Shown here: piece by piece, positions 25,605 through 34,759 of the stretch | Layout: each line of letters starts with the position of its first letter | Position numbering within the stretch: position 1 is the first letter of the stretch | Assembly (NCBI RefSeq): GCF_027257955.1 | Contig: NZ_JANZNQ010000016.1 | Span: 1 to 64,000, forward strand | DNA: 64,000 nt | Reading direction: 5' to 3' | From: Zhongshania aquatica | GTDB taxonomy: Bacteria; Pseudomonadota; Gammaproteobacteria; Pseudomonadales; Spongiibacteraceae | Program-made: the position numbers and the translations under genes | The notes under the pieces: generated by a model | What the model was told of the DNA's origin: nothing | Seen by the model: only the letters and a program-made list of their open reading frames with translations | Database searches by the model: none

Positions 25605-25650
25605 TGTGTTGTATAAATATTGTCGTCAACTAAGCGCACTGGAAAATTCA

Positions 25651-27138
25651 ATGTCAGCTGTACGAAGTTTTAAAAAAGTACTTGTCGCTAATCGCGGCGA
25701 AATTGCGATGCGGATCTTACGCACGTTAAAGGATTTAGGTCTGCCGTCTGCAGTTCTCTATCATCGTCAAGAAATTGAAAGTCCGGCCTTAAAATTCGCC
25801 GACGAAGCCTACGAAGTATTCGGCGATACGCCGGTGAGTGCGTATCTTGATATCCCCCAAATTGTTGGCCTGTGTAAAACACATGGGGTCGATGCGGTGC
25901 ATCCGGGTTATGGCTTCTTGGCTGAAAACGCTGGCTTTGTTCGCGCCTTAGATGAGGCCGGTGTGTGCTTTATTGGCCCGCGTCCTGAAGTAATGAATCT
26001 TATGGGTGACAAAATTGGCTCACGTGATTTTGTTGCCGAGCGTGGTTTTCCCATCGCGCCGTCGGTTATTGATGATGGTGACGAAGATAAGCTTATTGCT
26101 GCCATTGTTGAGATCGGCTTCCCGGTATTGATTAAAGCCTCTGCTGGTGGCGGCGGTAAGGGCATGCAGATCGTCCGCGAAGCTACCGGCCTGAGAGACA
26201 TCGTTGCCACCGCTAAAGTAGAGGCGCAGCGCTATTTTGGTGATCCACGAGTTTATGCGGAGCGTTATATAGAGAGCCCCCGTCATATCGAGGTTCAGGT
26301 TTTAGGTGATGAGCATGGCAACTGCGTTCACTTGTGGGAGCGGGAATGTTCTATTCAGCGCCGCTTCCAGAAGGTGATTGAAGAAACGCCATCTCCAGCG
26401 TTGAGCCCAGAGCTGCGCCGCGACATTTGCGAATCTGCGGTCGGTATTGCTAAAGCAACTAATTACACCGGCGCCGGCACGATTGAATTTATCTTTTCGC
26501 CAAACGGCGAGTACTACTTCTTAGAGATGAATACGCGCATACAGGTTGAGCATCCCATCACCGAAATGGTGACCGGTGTTGACTTGGTTGCGGAGCAAGT
26601 GCGAGTCGCGATGGGCGAACCACTTAGCTTCAAGCAGGAAGATATTAAGCAGGTTGGTCACGCGATTGAATGCCGTATCTGTGCAGAAATTCCCGACGAT
26701 GACTTTGCTCCCGCCGCAGGCAACGTATTGGTTCTTCGTCCGCCTGTGGGCGAGGGTATGCGTTTCGACAGCGGCAGTTATGAAGGTCAAAAAGTGGGCA
26801 CCGCTTTTGACTCCATGATTGCAAAGCTCATTGTTCACGCAGAAGACCGCGATGCCGCTATTGCGCGCGCCGGTGAGGCACTGGATCAATTCGTATTGTT
26901 GGGTGTTGAGACAAACGCCGACTATTTAGGGCGCTTGCTCCGTCATCCGGCGTTTAAGGCAGGTGAAACTAATACCGGTTTTATTAAAGAGCACGCCGCA
27001 GATTTAGGGCCGTCGCTTGCGAGTGATGATTTGCAAGCAGCCGTAGTGGCAACCGCAGCGCTGAGTGATCGCCAATTTGTGGCGATGATGGATGAAGTGC
27101 CTTATCCGTATCGCCTCATGAAAGAATGGAGAAACTGA
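25651..27138 (+). CDS. Acyl-CoA carboxylase, biotin carboxylase subunit (split alpha subunit)
   Basis: From ATG 25651 the protein has 495 residues; the in-frame GTG at 25606 overlaps the regulatory region. It starts with FKKVLVANRGEIAMRI, has the ATP-grasp glycine loop ASAGGGGKGM and the FLEMNTRIQVEHPITE signature of biotin carboxylases. It ends with the biotin carboxylase C-terminal domain. MCC and GCC alpha subunits (LiuD, AtuF) continue into a BCCP domain to about 660 residues, but here that domain is the next gene. The enzyme carboxylates biotin using ATP and bicarbonate. The next gene starts one base after the stop. Confidence 0.92.
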   Translation: MSAVRSFKKVLVANRGEIAMRILRTLKDLGLPSAVLYHRQEIESPALKFADEAYEVFGDTPVSAYLDIPQIVGLCKTHGVDAVHPGYGFLAENAGFVRALDEAGVCFIGPRPEVMNLMGDKIGSRDFVAERGFPIAPSVIDDGDEDKLIAAIVEIGFPVLIKASAGGGGKGMQIVREATGLRDIVATAKVEAQRYFGDPRVYAERYIESPRHIEVQVLGDEHGNCVHLWERECSIQRRFQKVIEETPSPALSPELRRDICESAVGIAKATNYTGAGTIEFIFSPNGEYYFLEMNTRIQVEHPITEMVTGVDLVAEQVRVAMGEPLSFKQEDIKQVGHAIECRICAEIPDDDFAPAAGNVLVLRPPVGEGMRFDSGSYEGQKVGTAFDSMIAKLIVHAEDRDAAIARAGEALDQFVLLGVETNADYLGRLLRHPAFKAGETNTGFIKEHAADLGPSLASDDLQAAVVATAALSDRQFVAMMDEVPYPYRLMKEWRN

Positions 27139-27139
27139 G

Positions 27140-27631
27140 TTGAGATACACATTCAAAATTGGTGATGAACTGGTAAAAGTAGCACCGCGTAGTTTGGCCG
27201 ATGAGTTAGTACTAACTATTGGTGATAAAGACTGCCAAGTTGAATTTGAGCACGGTAAAGACGACCGCTGTCATTTGACGCTAGATGGCAAGTCTTACGA
27301 GTCTTGGGTCGCCCGCGATGGTGATGATATTTACCTAAAAATGTCTGGTAGCTATTTCAAAGTCACCGCTATTGATCCTTGTGCTGCAGCTGCGGGCGCA
27401 AGTGCCGGTGCTGGCTCGATTAGCGCACCGATGCCCGGTGTTGTGGTGGAGGTGCTGGTAGCCGAAGGCGATCGCGTCGTTGAAGGCGATAAATTATTGA
27501 CGATTGAAAGTATGAAATTGCAATCGACGGTTAGGGCCGCCTGCGACGGTGTCGTTGGCCACATACATGTTAGTGCAGGTTCTGAATTCAACAAGGACGA
27601 TGTGCTTGTTGAGATCGAAAGCGACAGCTAA
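27140..27631 (+). CDS. Biotin carboxyl carrier protein subunit
   Basis: The 163-residue protein starts with TTG at 27140, directly after the biotin carboxylase stop. Residues 1-80 form a small domain like the BT (linker) domain of fused alpha subunits. An Ala/Gly-rich linker (81-94) leads to the biotinyl domain, with APMPGVV (96-102) and the biotin-accepting Lys126 in ESMKLQ. The C-terminal D-VLVEIE strand closes the barrel. It carries carboxybiotin between the biotin carboxylase and carboxyltransferase subunits. The two genes look like one ancestral alpha subunit cut into two cistrons. Confidence 0.92.
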   Translation: MRYTFKIGDELVKVAPRSLADELVLTIGDKDCQVEFEHGKDDRCHLTLDGKSYESWVARDGDDIYLKMSGSYFKVTAIDPCAAAAGASAGAGSISAPMPGVVVEVLVAEGDRVVEGDKLLTIESMKLQSTVRAACDGVVGHIHVSAGSEFNKDDVLVEIESDS

Positions 27632-27669
27632 ACCCTTAGACATCCACAGAAATCGGCTGGACTATCGCC

Positions 27670-29277
27670 ATGCGTAGAATTCAATCGCGAGTGAACATTA
27701 ACTCGCCAGAGTACCAAGAAAATCTTAAGGCCAACGAAGCGCGTTTGGGTGAGTTTCATCGCCGCCAAAATGCCGCTCGTCACGAGCGTCCGCAGCGGGA
27801 TTTAGACCGTTTAGCGCGCCAAGGTAAAATGCTGCCACGTGAACGTTTAGAAATGTTGCTCGATCCGGGCACGCCATTTTTAGAGCTGTCTACTCTGGCT
27901 GCGGGCGAGCATTACGATGGTGATTCACCGTCGGCGAGCTGCATCACCGGGATCGGTATTGTGGCTGGTCGCGAAGTGCTCATTCATGCCAATGACAGCA
28001 CGGTTAAAGGTGGTGCTTGGTATCCAATGACAATCAAAAAGATTGTGCGCGCCATGGATATCGCCATTGAAAATCACCTGCCAGTGATTCACCTGTGTGA
28101 CAGTGCTGGTGGCTTCTTGCCTCTGCAATCAGAATTATTTGGCGACAAATATTTTGCCGGTCGTATTTTCCGTAACCAAGCCATTCTAAGTAAGATGGGC
28201 TGTAAGCAATTATCTCTGGTGTTTGGCCACTGTACGGCCGGTGGCGCGTATGTGCCCGCGCTGAGTGATTACAACGTTATTGTTCGCGGCACTGGTGCGG
28301 TATTCCTCGGTGGTCCACCACTTGTTAAAGCGGCAACCGGCGAAGAAGTAACCGTTGAAGAGCTGGGTGGTGCAGACATGCATACGTCGGTCAGCGGAAC
28401 CTGCGATTACCCTGCAGACACCGAAGAGCAAGCGATTGCTATTGGGCGTGAAATTGTTGCCCAGTGGAGTAAAAAGAAAAAATGGGATGCTCAGCAGCAA
28501 GCCCCGGAAGCACCTTACTACGACCCGAAAGAGTTGTATGGGATTATCCCCGCTAACATTAAAACTCAGTTCGATATGATGGAAGTGATTGCCCGTGTAG
28601 TCGACGGCAGTCGCTTTCACGAGTACCAGCCCGCCTACGGTAAAACCTTGATCTGCGGTTTTGCCCATATTTGGGGTTACAAGGTTGGCGTCATCGGTAA
28701 CAACGGTATTCTGTTTAACGATAGCTCTAAAAAAGCAGCGCACTTTATTCAGCTCTGTAACCAGAATAAAACGCCACTTGTGTTCCTGCAGAATATCACC
28801 GGCTATATGGTGGGGCGCGAATATGAGCGCGAAGGTATTACCAAAGACGGCGCGAAAATGATCATGGTGCAGGCGGGTAGTGAAGTGCCTAAGTTCACTA
28901 TTATGACGAATGGCTCATACGGTGCGGGTAACTACGGCATGTGTGGTCGCGCCTTTGATAGTCGTTTCTTGTTCAGCTGGCCGAACAGCGAAATCTCGGT
29001 AATGGGTGGCGAGCAAGCGGCAAAAACCCTTGCAACCATTAAAACCACTCAGCTTGAGCGCGAGGGCAAAACCCTGAGCGAAGAAGAGCGCGCAAAAATC
29101 TATAGCGATGTGACCGACGATTTTGAACATCAAAGCAGCGCCTACTACACCTCATCGCTCATCTGGGATGACGGTATTATCGATCCAGCCGACACCCGCA
29201 ATGCATTGGGTATGGCGATAGCTACCGCGATGAACGCGCCGATTGAAGATCCCCGTTATGGTGTTCTACGCGTATAA
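27670..29277 (+). CDS. Acyl-CoA carboxylase, carboxyltransferase subunit (MCC/GCC-type beta)
   Basis: The 535-residue protein has the length and motifs of 3-methylcrotonyl-/geranyl-CoA carboxylase beta chains: ANDSTVKGGAWYPMTIKK, FGHCTAGGAYVPALSDY, GGPPLVKAATGEEV and NNGILFNDSSKKAAHFI. These residues form the two crotonase-like halves with oxyanion glycines. It transfers CO2 from carboxybiotin to the gamma carbon of a branched enoyl-CoA such as 3-methylcrotonyl- or geranyl-CoA. I cannot tell which. It follows the BCCP gene by 38 bases in the carboxylase operon. Confidence 0.9.
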   Translation: MRRIQSRVNINSPEYQENLKANEARLGEFHRRQNAARHERPQRDLDRLARQGKMLPRERLEMLLDPGTPFLELSTLAAGEHYDGDSPSASCITGIGIVAGREVLIHANDSTVKGGAWYPMTIKKIVRAMDIAIENHLPVIHLCDSAGGFLPLQSELFGDKYFAGRIFRNQAILSKMGCKQLSLVFGHCTAGGAYVPALSDYNVIVRGTGAVFLGGPPLVKAATGEEVTVEELGGADMHTSVSGTCDYPADTEEQAIAIGREIVAQWSKKKKWDAQQQAPEAPYYDPKELYGIIPANIKTQFDMMEVIARVVDGSRFHEYQPAYGKTLICGFAHIWGYKVGVIGNNGILFNDSSKKAAHFIQLCNQNKTPLVFLQNITGYMVGREYEREGITKDGAKMIMVQAGSEVPKFTIMTNGSYGAGNYGMCGRAFDSRFLFSWPNSEISVMGGEQAAKTLATIKTTQLEREGKTLSEEERAKIYSDVTDDFEHQSSAYYTSSLIWDDGIIDPADTRNALGMAIATAMNAPIEDPRYGVLRV

Positions 29278-29306
29278 AAGTTGCCCAGTGAATTAAGGAA
29301 AAAGTA

Positions 29307-30476
29307 ATGACAAATTTATTTGAATTGAGTGAAGAGCATCAGGGGCTACTGGATCATTGCGACCGTATCGCCCGGGATATGTTATACCCATTATCTGAGC
29401 GTATGGACAATGAGGAGTGGTGGCCGTCTGAATTGTTCCCTAAACTCGGCGAGCTGGGGTTGTTGGGGGTTACTGTTGATCCCGAGTACGGCGGCGCCGG
29501 TATGGACTTTTTGTCCAGTGGTGTTATTGCTCAGGCTTTTTCCCGTTGGAACCACGCCCTAGCTTTGAGCTGGGTCGCGCACGATAATTTATTTGCTAAT
29601 AATATTTATGCAAACGGCAGCGAGTTTCTTAAAAAGAAATATTTGCCCGACGTTTGTGCCGGTACCAAAATTGGTGCACTTGGTTTAACGGAGCCCGGAG
29701 CTGGTTCAGACGCGCTAGGATCTATGCGGACAACGGCTCGCAAAGACGGCGACCACTATGTTTTAAATGGTAGTAAAATTTACATCACCAATGGCCCCAT
29801 CGCAGATGTGTTATTGGTGTATGCAAAAACCGAGAAAGATGCAGGCTCAAAAGGTATTACGGCGTTTTTGGTTGAGAAGGATTTCCCTGGTTTTAAAGTG
29901 GCGCAAAAACTGATCAAAATGGGCTTCCGTGGCAGCCAAACCGCTGAATTGGTTTTTGAAGAGTGTCGTGTGCCGGCTGAAAATATCATTGGGGAATTAG
30001 GGCAGGGCCATCGCGTTGTCATGAGCGGTCTTGATCTCGAACGCGCCATGGTAAGTCCAATTTGTATTGGCATTGCTGAGCGCGCATTAGAGTTGTCGGT
30101 AGACTACGCAAAAACCCGCCAGCAATTTGGTAAGCCTATTGCTAGTTTTCAGATGGTGCAGAGCCGTTTGGCCGATATGTACACCAATGTCGAAACCATG
30201 AAGTTGATGACCTACCGCGCACTGTCTGCTTGCCAAGGTGTTGCTCACGGCGAAGCGGGGCGTGGAGAAATTCATAAGTTGACCGCGGCGGCCATTATGT
30301 TTGTTGCTAACACCATGAACAAAGTCCTCGATGATGGCGTACAAGTGCATGGTGGTAGCGGTTATATTTGGGAATCTGAAATTAACCGCTTGTTCCGTGC
30401 GACTAAATTATTAGAAATTGGGGCTGGTACCACCGAAGTTCGGCAATTGATTATTGCCGGTGAATTACTGCGCTAA
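29307..30476 (+). CDS. Acyl-CoA dehydrogenase, isovaleryl/citronellyl-CoA type
   Basis: The 389-residue protein is a complete flavoprotein acyl-CoA dehydrogenase: LGLTEPGAGSDALG for FAD/substrate, YITNGPIAD and the C-terminal GGSGYIWESEINRLFRATK. The usual late glutamate site reads LEIGAGTTE. The Glu in GLDLERA of helix G is present, which is the catalytic position in isovaleryl-CoA dehydrogenase. It would pass electrons to ETF. Placed between a carboxyltransferase and an SDR, it fits LiuA or AtuD. A very similar paralogue lies at 54412. Confidence 0.9.
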   Translation: MTNLFELSEEHQGLLDHCDRIARDMLYPLSERMDNEEWWPSELFPKLGELGLLGVTVDPEYGGAGMDFLSSGVIAQAFSRWNHALALSWVAHDNLFANNIYANGSEFLKKKYLPDVCAGTKIGALGLTEPGAGSDALGSMRTTARKDGDHYVLNGSKIYITNGPIADVLLVYAKTEKDAGSKGITAFLVEKDFPGFKVAQKLIKMGFRGSQTAELVFEECRVPAENIIGELGQGHRVVMSGLDLERAMVSPICIGIAERALELSVDYAKTRQQFGKPIASFQMVQSRLADMYTNVETMKLMTYRALSACQGVAHGEAGRGEIHKLTAAAIMFVANTMNKVLDDGVQVHGGSGYIWESEINRLFRATKLLEIGAGTTEVRQLIIAGELLR

Positions 30477-30502
30477 GTAAGGTTGTCGGTAGAGAGAATA
30501 AA

Positions 30503-31351
30503 ATGAGTAAACCGATATCAGTACTCAGTGACGCTGATTTTGCCAGTGCCCCACTACCATTTAGTGAGGAGGGATTTAAAGGGCAAGTAGTATTAGTCAG
30601 TGGTGGTGGCAGTGGAATTGGCAAGGCCACCGCTTGGTGTTTTGCCCGTCTTGGCGCTCACGTCATTATTACGGGCCGTACGGAAGAGAAGCTAATTGAT
30701 ACGGTCGCGGCGCTAAACGATTCGGGTTTACTTGCGAGTTACAAACTTCAAGATATTCGCGATTACGACGGTATCGCCGCAATGTATGCGGCAATTTTTG
30801 AGGAGCACGGACGCCTAGATGTGTTAGTGAATAACGCCGGTGGCCAGTTTCCTCAGTCGGCTATCGATTTCTCTAAAAACGGCTGGGATGCCGTGGTCAA
30901 TAATAACCTCAATGGCAGCTGGTATATGATGCAGCATGTGGCGCGTCAATGGCGTGACCGCAAGCAGCAGGGCAGTATTGTAAATATTGTTGCCGTGGTG
31001 CCGCGTGGAATGAGTGGCGGCGCGCATACCTGTGCTGCTCGTGCTGGTGTTATCCACCTGTCGAAAACCGTCGCGGTAGAATGGGCGGAATATAATATCC
31101 GCGTTAACTGTGTCGCGCCTGGTGTTATTTTTAGCGAGGGGATGCGGACCTACTCGCCGGAAGCCTTGAGTGAATTTGATAAGTCGAATCCTATGAAGCG
31201 TTTTGGCACACCTTGGGATATTGCCCAAGCCTGTGTTTATCTCGGTGGCCCGAGCGGCAGCTTTATAACCGGTGAGGTACTCACCCTTGATGGCGGCGGT
31301 CAGCTGTGGGGTGATTTGTGGATGCAGGGTAGGCCTGACTATTTTCGTTAA
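30503..31351 (+). CDS. SDR family oxidoreductase, trans-2-enoyl-CoA-reductase-like
   Basis: The 282-residue protein has the cofactor motif SGGGSGIG at about 33-40, NNAGGQF at about 110-116, and ITGEVLTLDGGG near the C-terminus. The region of the catalytic pair reads HTCAARAGV, so both the Tyr and Lys of Tyr-x3-Lys are replaced. The motif resembles that of peroxisomal enoyl-CoA reductases (PECR) and dienoyl-CoA reductases, which bind acyl-CoA. It is the last gene of the carboxylase operon, 26 bases after the dehydrogenase. A role in reducing an unsaturated CoA intermediate is likely but not proved. Confidence 0.82.
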   Translation: MSKPISVLSDADFASAPLPFSEEGFKGQVVLVSGGGSGIGKATAWCFARLGAHVIITGRTEEKLIDTVAALNDSGLLASYKLQDIRDYDGIAAMYAAIFEEHGRLDVLVNNAGGQFPQSAIDFSKNGWDAVVNNNLNGSWYMMQHVARQWRDRKQQGSIVNIVAVVPRGMSGGAHTCAARAGVIHLSKTVAVEWAEYNIRVNCVAPGVIFSEGMRTYSPEALSEFDKSNPMKRFGTPWDIAQACVYLGGPSGSFITGEVLTLDGGGQLWGDLWMQGRPDYFR

Positions 31352-31486
31352 AAGCGTCACCAATCTTCTAGGATTGATATAGACGTATTCTACTCTTTAT
31401 TTAAACACTCTATGGTTTGCAATCCGAGCCTTGCTGTCAGCAGGTGCTCGAATTGCGGTCTATTTATCTAGTCGCCAATATTTGTA

Positions 31487-33877
31487 TTAGAAGCCCACTC
31501 TGAAATCTAATTGATAAGTGGTTTGATCCGGATGAGGCGTCTTGGTGTAGTTACCGGGAATTAGAGGCTGGTCGAGAATGAGAACCGCATCTTTTTCCTG
31601 AGTAACATTTCGTGCTTGCAAGTTCACTGACCAGCCGCCAAGTTCTGAACGAAGACCCAAGCCGACATCGGTGCGAGTGACGGCGTCTTGCAAGGTGTTC
31701 GGATCAATATCCGAGTCTAAATAGCGTTCGTCGGTATAAGATATATTCATCCGCACGCTACCCAGAATATCCGCGCTACCAAATATAGGGAACTCCCATC
31801 TTGGTGATAATGAGCCTGACCAGCGGGGTGCATAAGGGAGCGGCTTGCCACTTAGGTCTTGGGTCTGGTTTTGCTCAGATGTAAACAGTGGCGGACCTTC
31901 GGTGAAACTGTCGTATTTTGCGTCTAGGTAGGCAAGGCTGCCCGCTAGGCTCACACCGTCTATCGGTGGTAGCCAGAAGAAATCCATTTCTGCACCCTGA
32001 CTGGACGACTCAGGTGCATTGAAAGTGGTTAAGGTCACGCCAGAGAACGTCCGAATTTGCAGGTTTTTAACGTCGCTGTCGAACACGGCCATATTTAGGG
32101 TTAGCGAGCCGCCCAATAGACGGGATTTAATCCCAGCCTCATAGGTTAGTGTTTCTTCGCCTTCATACGTTAAGTTATTGTCGTTTAGAGGTGCAGGATC
32201 AAAGCCGCCCGCTTTAAACCCCTTTGCGGCATTCACGTAAACATTCACGTCGGGCAGTAATTCGTAGTTAAAGGCCAGTTTCGGCGACACATTGGTCTCT
32301 TTGTTCTTTAAATCTGGCGCATTGAAATCGCTTTGGTTGAGTGAGCCGCCAGAGATGCTATTACCCGCTGCTACTTGAGAGTATGACGAGCCTTCAGAGT
32401 CATCTTCGCCATAGCGTATACCTGCCGTAGCAGTTAGTCTGTCGGTCAGTATCCAGTTAAATTGCGAGAAAATAGCGAAGGACTGGGTAGTTGATTGAGT
32501 ACCCGAAATATAGCGCTCGCGGTCGATAAAGCCCGGAATTAAATCGGGAAGCGATATGGGTAAATCGATCAGCAGTGGGTCAAAGGGTAGCTGGATGTTC
32601 TGAACAATGGCGCCTGCTCTTGCGAAGGCTATAAGCCCGTTCAAGCTAACATCAATGTCTTGAAATACATCGTTGGTGGATTCTTGAGCGAATACACCTA
32701 TGACAAAATCCATGCCTTCGCCCCAGTCAAAGGGAGCGTCTAAGCCGCCTGCTAGGCGAACTTCTATGGCATTTGCGGTATAGGGATTGCCCTTAGGTGG
32801 CTCATTAAAGGCGACCAAAGGGACTGGCGAATAATCGACGTCTAGCGAATACGGCGTAATAACCTCAGACCATGACGCGATGGTAGTCAGTTCCGGTGCA
32901 GTAATTCCCATGAGCTCGTCAGGTCGCCAAATTAAACTTAGCGACGCGGCTTTCACTTCACGATCTGAGCGGGTTGGCGCATCGGTAGACGTGTTTTGAT
33001 CGTAGGCGTCAGCCTCGGTCTGCGGATCGTATTCCTGGAATACTCTCAGGCTGCGCTCGCTGGCGATAAACAGGGATTGGGTATAACCCTTGGTGAGCGA
33101 TTCTGCATACAGGCCGGTGAAGTTAGCTGTCAGCGTATCGCTGATAAACCAGCTGAGCTTTAAACGAACCGCCTTATCTTCCTGGGTTTGCTGCTCGTCG
33201 CGGGTGCTATTGTATTCCAGTGTATCGGCGTCGTTATAGCGGAAGGCTAATCGGCCCAAGAGGTTATCGCCTAAAATGGGGCCAGAAATGGCGCCTTCCA
33301 CATTATTACTTTCAATGTTTTCGCCATGGCCGTATTTGATGAAGCCCTCTGGCTCAGACGTGGGGTCCATGGTGTGGAAATTAAGTACGCCACCGAGGGT
33401 GTTCTTTCCGAATAGTGTGCCCTGTGGACCGCGTAATACTTCTAAGCGGTCTATATCAAACACCGCGTCTTGCGCAAAAGTCGAACGACCATAGGGCACA
33501 TCATCGATAACGAGACCGATGGATGGCTCAAAGCCTACCCCTAGCGGCGGCGTACCAAAGCCGCGGATGGTGATGCTGGTATACAGCGCCAAAGATGCAT
33601 CGAAACTGACGTTGGGAATATAGCGAGTGATTTCCCCGACATCAGACAGGCCAGCCTCTTGAATGAAATCAGCACCAATGACCGAAATAGACAGCGGCAC
33701 ATCTTGCGCGCTCTCAGCTTTTTTGTTCGCAGTAACAATCACTTCCTCGATGATTCGAGGTGCGGCGTGCAAGGGGCTGCTAAAGAGACCCGTACCTGTG
33801 GCGACAAGGGCAGAGGCGCTTAATAACCGGATGGCTTTACTAAGTCGCTGAGTTGGCGCGTCGCGATGTTGAAGCAT
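31487..33877 (-). CDS. TonB-dependent outer-membrane receptor
   Basis: The 796-residue protein has an N-terminal signal (cleavage likely after HAA near residue 39), a TonB-box-like EEVIVTA and a plug domain. The plug contains ITIRGFGTPPLG and LEVLRGPQGTLFGKNTLGG. A beta barrel follows, ending in aromatic Phe (FRVGF). It belongs to the large receptor group that imports non-iron substrates in marine gammaproteobacteria. It ends close to the carboxylase operon, which runs toward it, so it could import that pathway's substrate. It is similar in length and plug sequence to the receptor at 59053. Confidence 0.88.
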   Translation of the reverse strand: MLQHRDAPTQRLSKAIRLLSASALVATGTGLFSSPLHAAPRIIEEVIVTANKKAESAQDVPLSISVIGADFIQEAGLSDVGEITRYIPNVSFDASLALYTSITIRGFGTPPLGVGFEPSIGLVIDDVPYGRSTFAQDAVFDIDRLEVLRGPQGTLFGKNTLGGVLNFHTMDPTSEPEGFIKYGHGENIESNNVEGAISGPILGDNLLGRLAFRYNDADTLEYNSTRDEQQTQEDKAVRLKLSWFISDTLTANFTGLYAESLTKGYTQSLFIASERSLRVFQEYDPQTEADAYDQNTSTDAPTRSDREVKAASLSLIWRPDELMGITAPELTTIASWSEVITPYSLDVDYSPVPLVAFNEPPKGNPYTANAIEVRLAGGLDAPFDWGEGMDFVIGVFAQESTNDVFQDIDVSLNGLIAFARAGAIVQNIQLPFDPLLIDLPISLPDLIPGFIDRERYISGTQSTTQSFAIFSQFNWILTDRLTATAGIRYGEDDSEGSSYSQVAAGNSISGGSLNQSDFNAPDLKNKETNVSPKLAFNYELLPDVNVYVNAAKGFKAGGFDPAPLNDNNLTYEGEETLTYEAGIKSRLLGGSLTLNMAVFDSDVKNLQIRTFSGVTLTTFNAPESSSQGAEMDFFWLPPIDGVSLAGSLAYLDAKYDSFTEGPPLFTSEQNQTQDLSGKPLPYAPRWSGSLSPRWEFPIFGSADILGSVRMNISYTDERYLDSDIDPNTLQDAVTRTDVGLGLRSELGGWSVNLQARNVTQEKDAVLILDQPLIPGNYTKTPHPDQTTYQLDFRVGF

Positions 33878-34147
33878 ACGTATGTTTTCCCTTGTTATTG
33901 TTGTGCGCGTACTTTTCCGCGTAGTTACAGGATTGTAGCTATTGCAGCGTTAAAGGTAGCACTACATCGGGTCTCTTGCATGTTCGCAGGCGCTTTATTT
34001 TGACTTGTGACGACAGCATCGGTGGCGTTTGAGGACAGTTGGTGGCTGGTGTTGCAGTACTTGAGTATGCGTCACCGTATCGTCGATTGAGATTTAGGCG
34101 ATAATCCCTCTCTGTTATAGCGTCGCGCTTTGTGACGTACCCATTTT

Positions 34148-34190
34148 GCGCCCGTAGCTCAGCTGGATAGAGCGCCGCCCTCCAGAGGCA
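34148..34190 (+). pseudogene. Truncated tRNA-Arg gene, 5' 43 bases only
   Basis: The sequence GCGCCCGTAGCTCAGCTGG continues as GATAGAGCG and CCGCCCTCCAGAGGCA. It matches the 5' part of gammaproteobacterial tRNA-Arg(CCG) through the D arm and anticodon stem, with only two visible changes. One change would turn the anticodon CCG into CCA. After 34190 the match stops: no T arm, no T-loop and no 3' acceptor strand appear in the next 600 bases. It is a non-functional remnant next to an IS110-family relic, probably left by a deletion or insertion. Confidence 0.8.
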
Positions 34191-34281
34191 ACTCCTGCAT
34201 TAAAATTTATCAATCGGTGTAGCATGTAAATCATGCCAGAATGGATTGCCTGTGTTGGATAACTCTGTATAGGAGCACGGA

Positions 34282-34297
34282 GCCACTTTAGAGTGGC
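34282..34297. repeat. Small perfect hairpin in the IS110 relic region
   Basis: GCCACT-TTAG-AGTGGC is a perfect six-base inverted repeat with a four-base loop. It lies downstream of the decayed IS110-type transposase, where IS1111-group elements encode a structured guide RNA, so it may be a relic of that. The region 34192-34365 has no credible gene. Confidence 0.3.
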
Positions 34298-34365
34298 ACA
34301 TATCTATGGGTGCGCATCTAAAATGTCACGCTAAGGCAAGAAAGCCTTGGCGAAGTTGGAGTGAC

Positions 34366-34655
34366 TTAGAGCGGCAATTTGCGCCCTTTGGCGATATACC
34401 CTCGGCCTCGATTGAGCAGTTGCAGTCGGTGAATCCTATCCATGTCCAACGAAGTAGCGATAAAAACGATCCAGAGGTCTACGAGTTTTAGCGGATTTGC
34501 TTCAGTTGCGTTTACAAAGCGCATCGTGGGCCGTTGTACCGCTTCGCAAAACACACCTTGTCCAGCTCGGGATTGCCGTGTTCATCAACGTGAAAAGAGG
34601 ATTTGCTAATATCAACGCCGATAGTGGCGACTGATCGAAATGCTGCTTTTTTCAT
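34366..34655 (-). pseudogene. IS110-family (IS1111 group) transposase, frameshifted and truncated
   Basis: From ATG 34655 the frame reads MKKAAFRSVATIGVDISKSSFHV, the IS110 DEDD opening with its first catalytic Asp. It soon leaves the family. A second frame covering 34366-34554 then carries AVQRPTMRFV, typical of the IS1111 core, and later degenerate GYIAKGR. So at least one frameshift is present, and the C-terminal Ser domain is missing. The element is dead. It lies about 180 bases from the broken tRNA-Arg and marks the edge of the next gene block. Confidence 0.7.
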
Positions 34656-34759
34656 GGTTGGCCTCTCTGCGCTTGCTAGGGGAACTGATATATTCCGCTG
34701 AAACATCCCGCTTAGGGAGAGGGGTGGAGCATTCCATTAAATCAACACGGCTTGTTACA

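Larger units (their letters stand above)
24974..25650. promoter_or_regulatory. Divergent control region between the SDR operon and the carboxylase operon
   Basis: This 677-base region holds two 17-base operator-like palindromes, a near-perfect AT palindrome CTATTTT-N3-AAAATAG (25101-25117), a CACAC-N5-GTGTG hairpin near 25298-25312 and a terminator at 25351-25378. It has no convincing coding frame. A short transcript ending at 25378 is possible. The arrangement places one operator next to each divergent gene. Confidence 0.6.

Noticed and set aside
34306-34491. Plus-strand frame of 61 codons next to the IS110 relic
   Set aside because: It lies opposite the decayed transposase frame and shows no family pattern.
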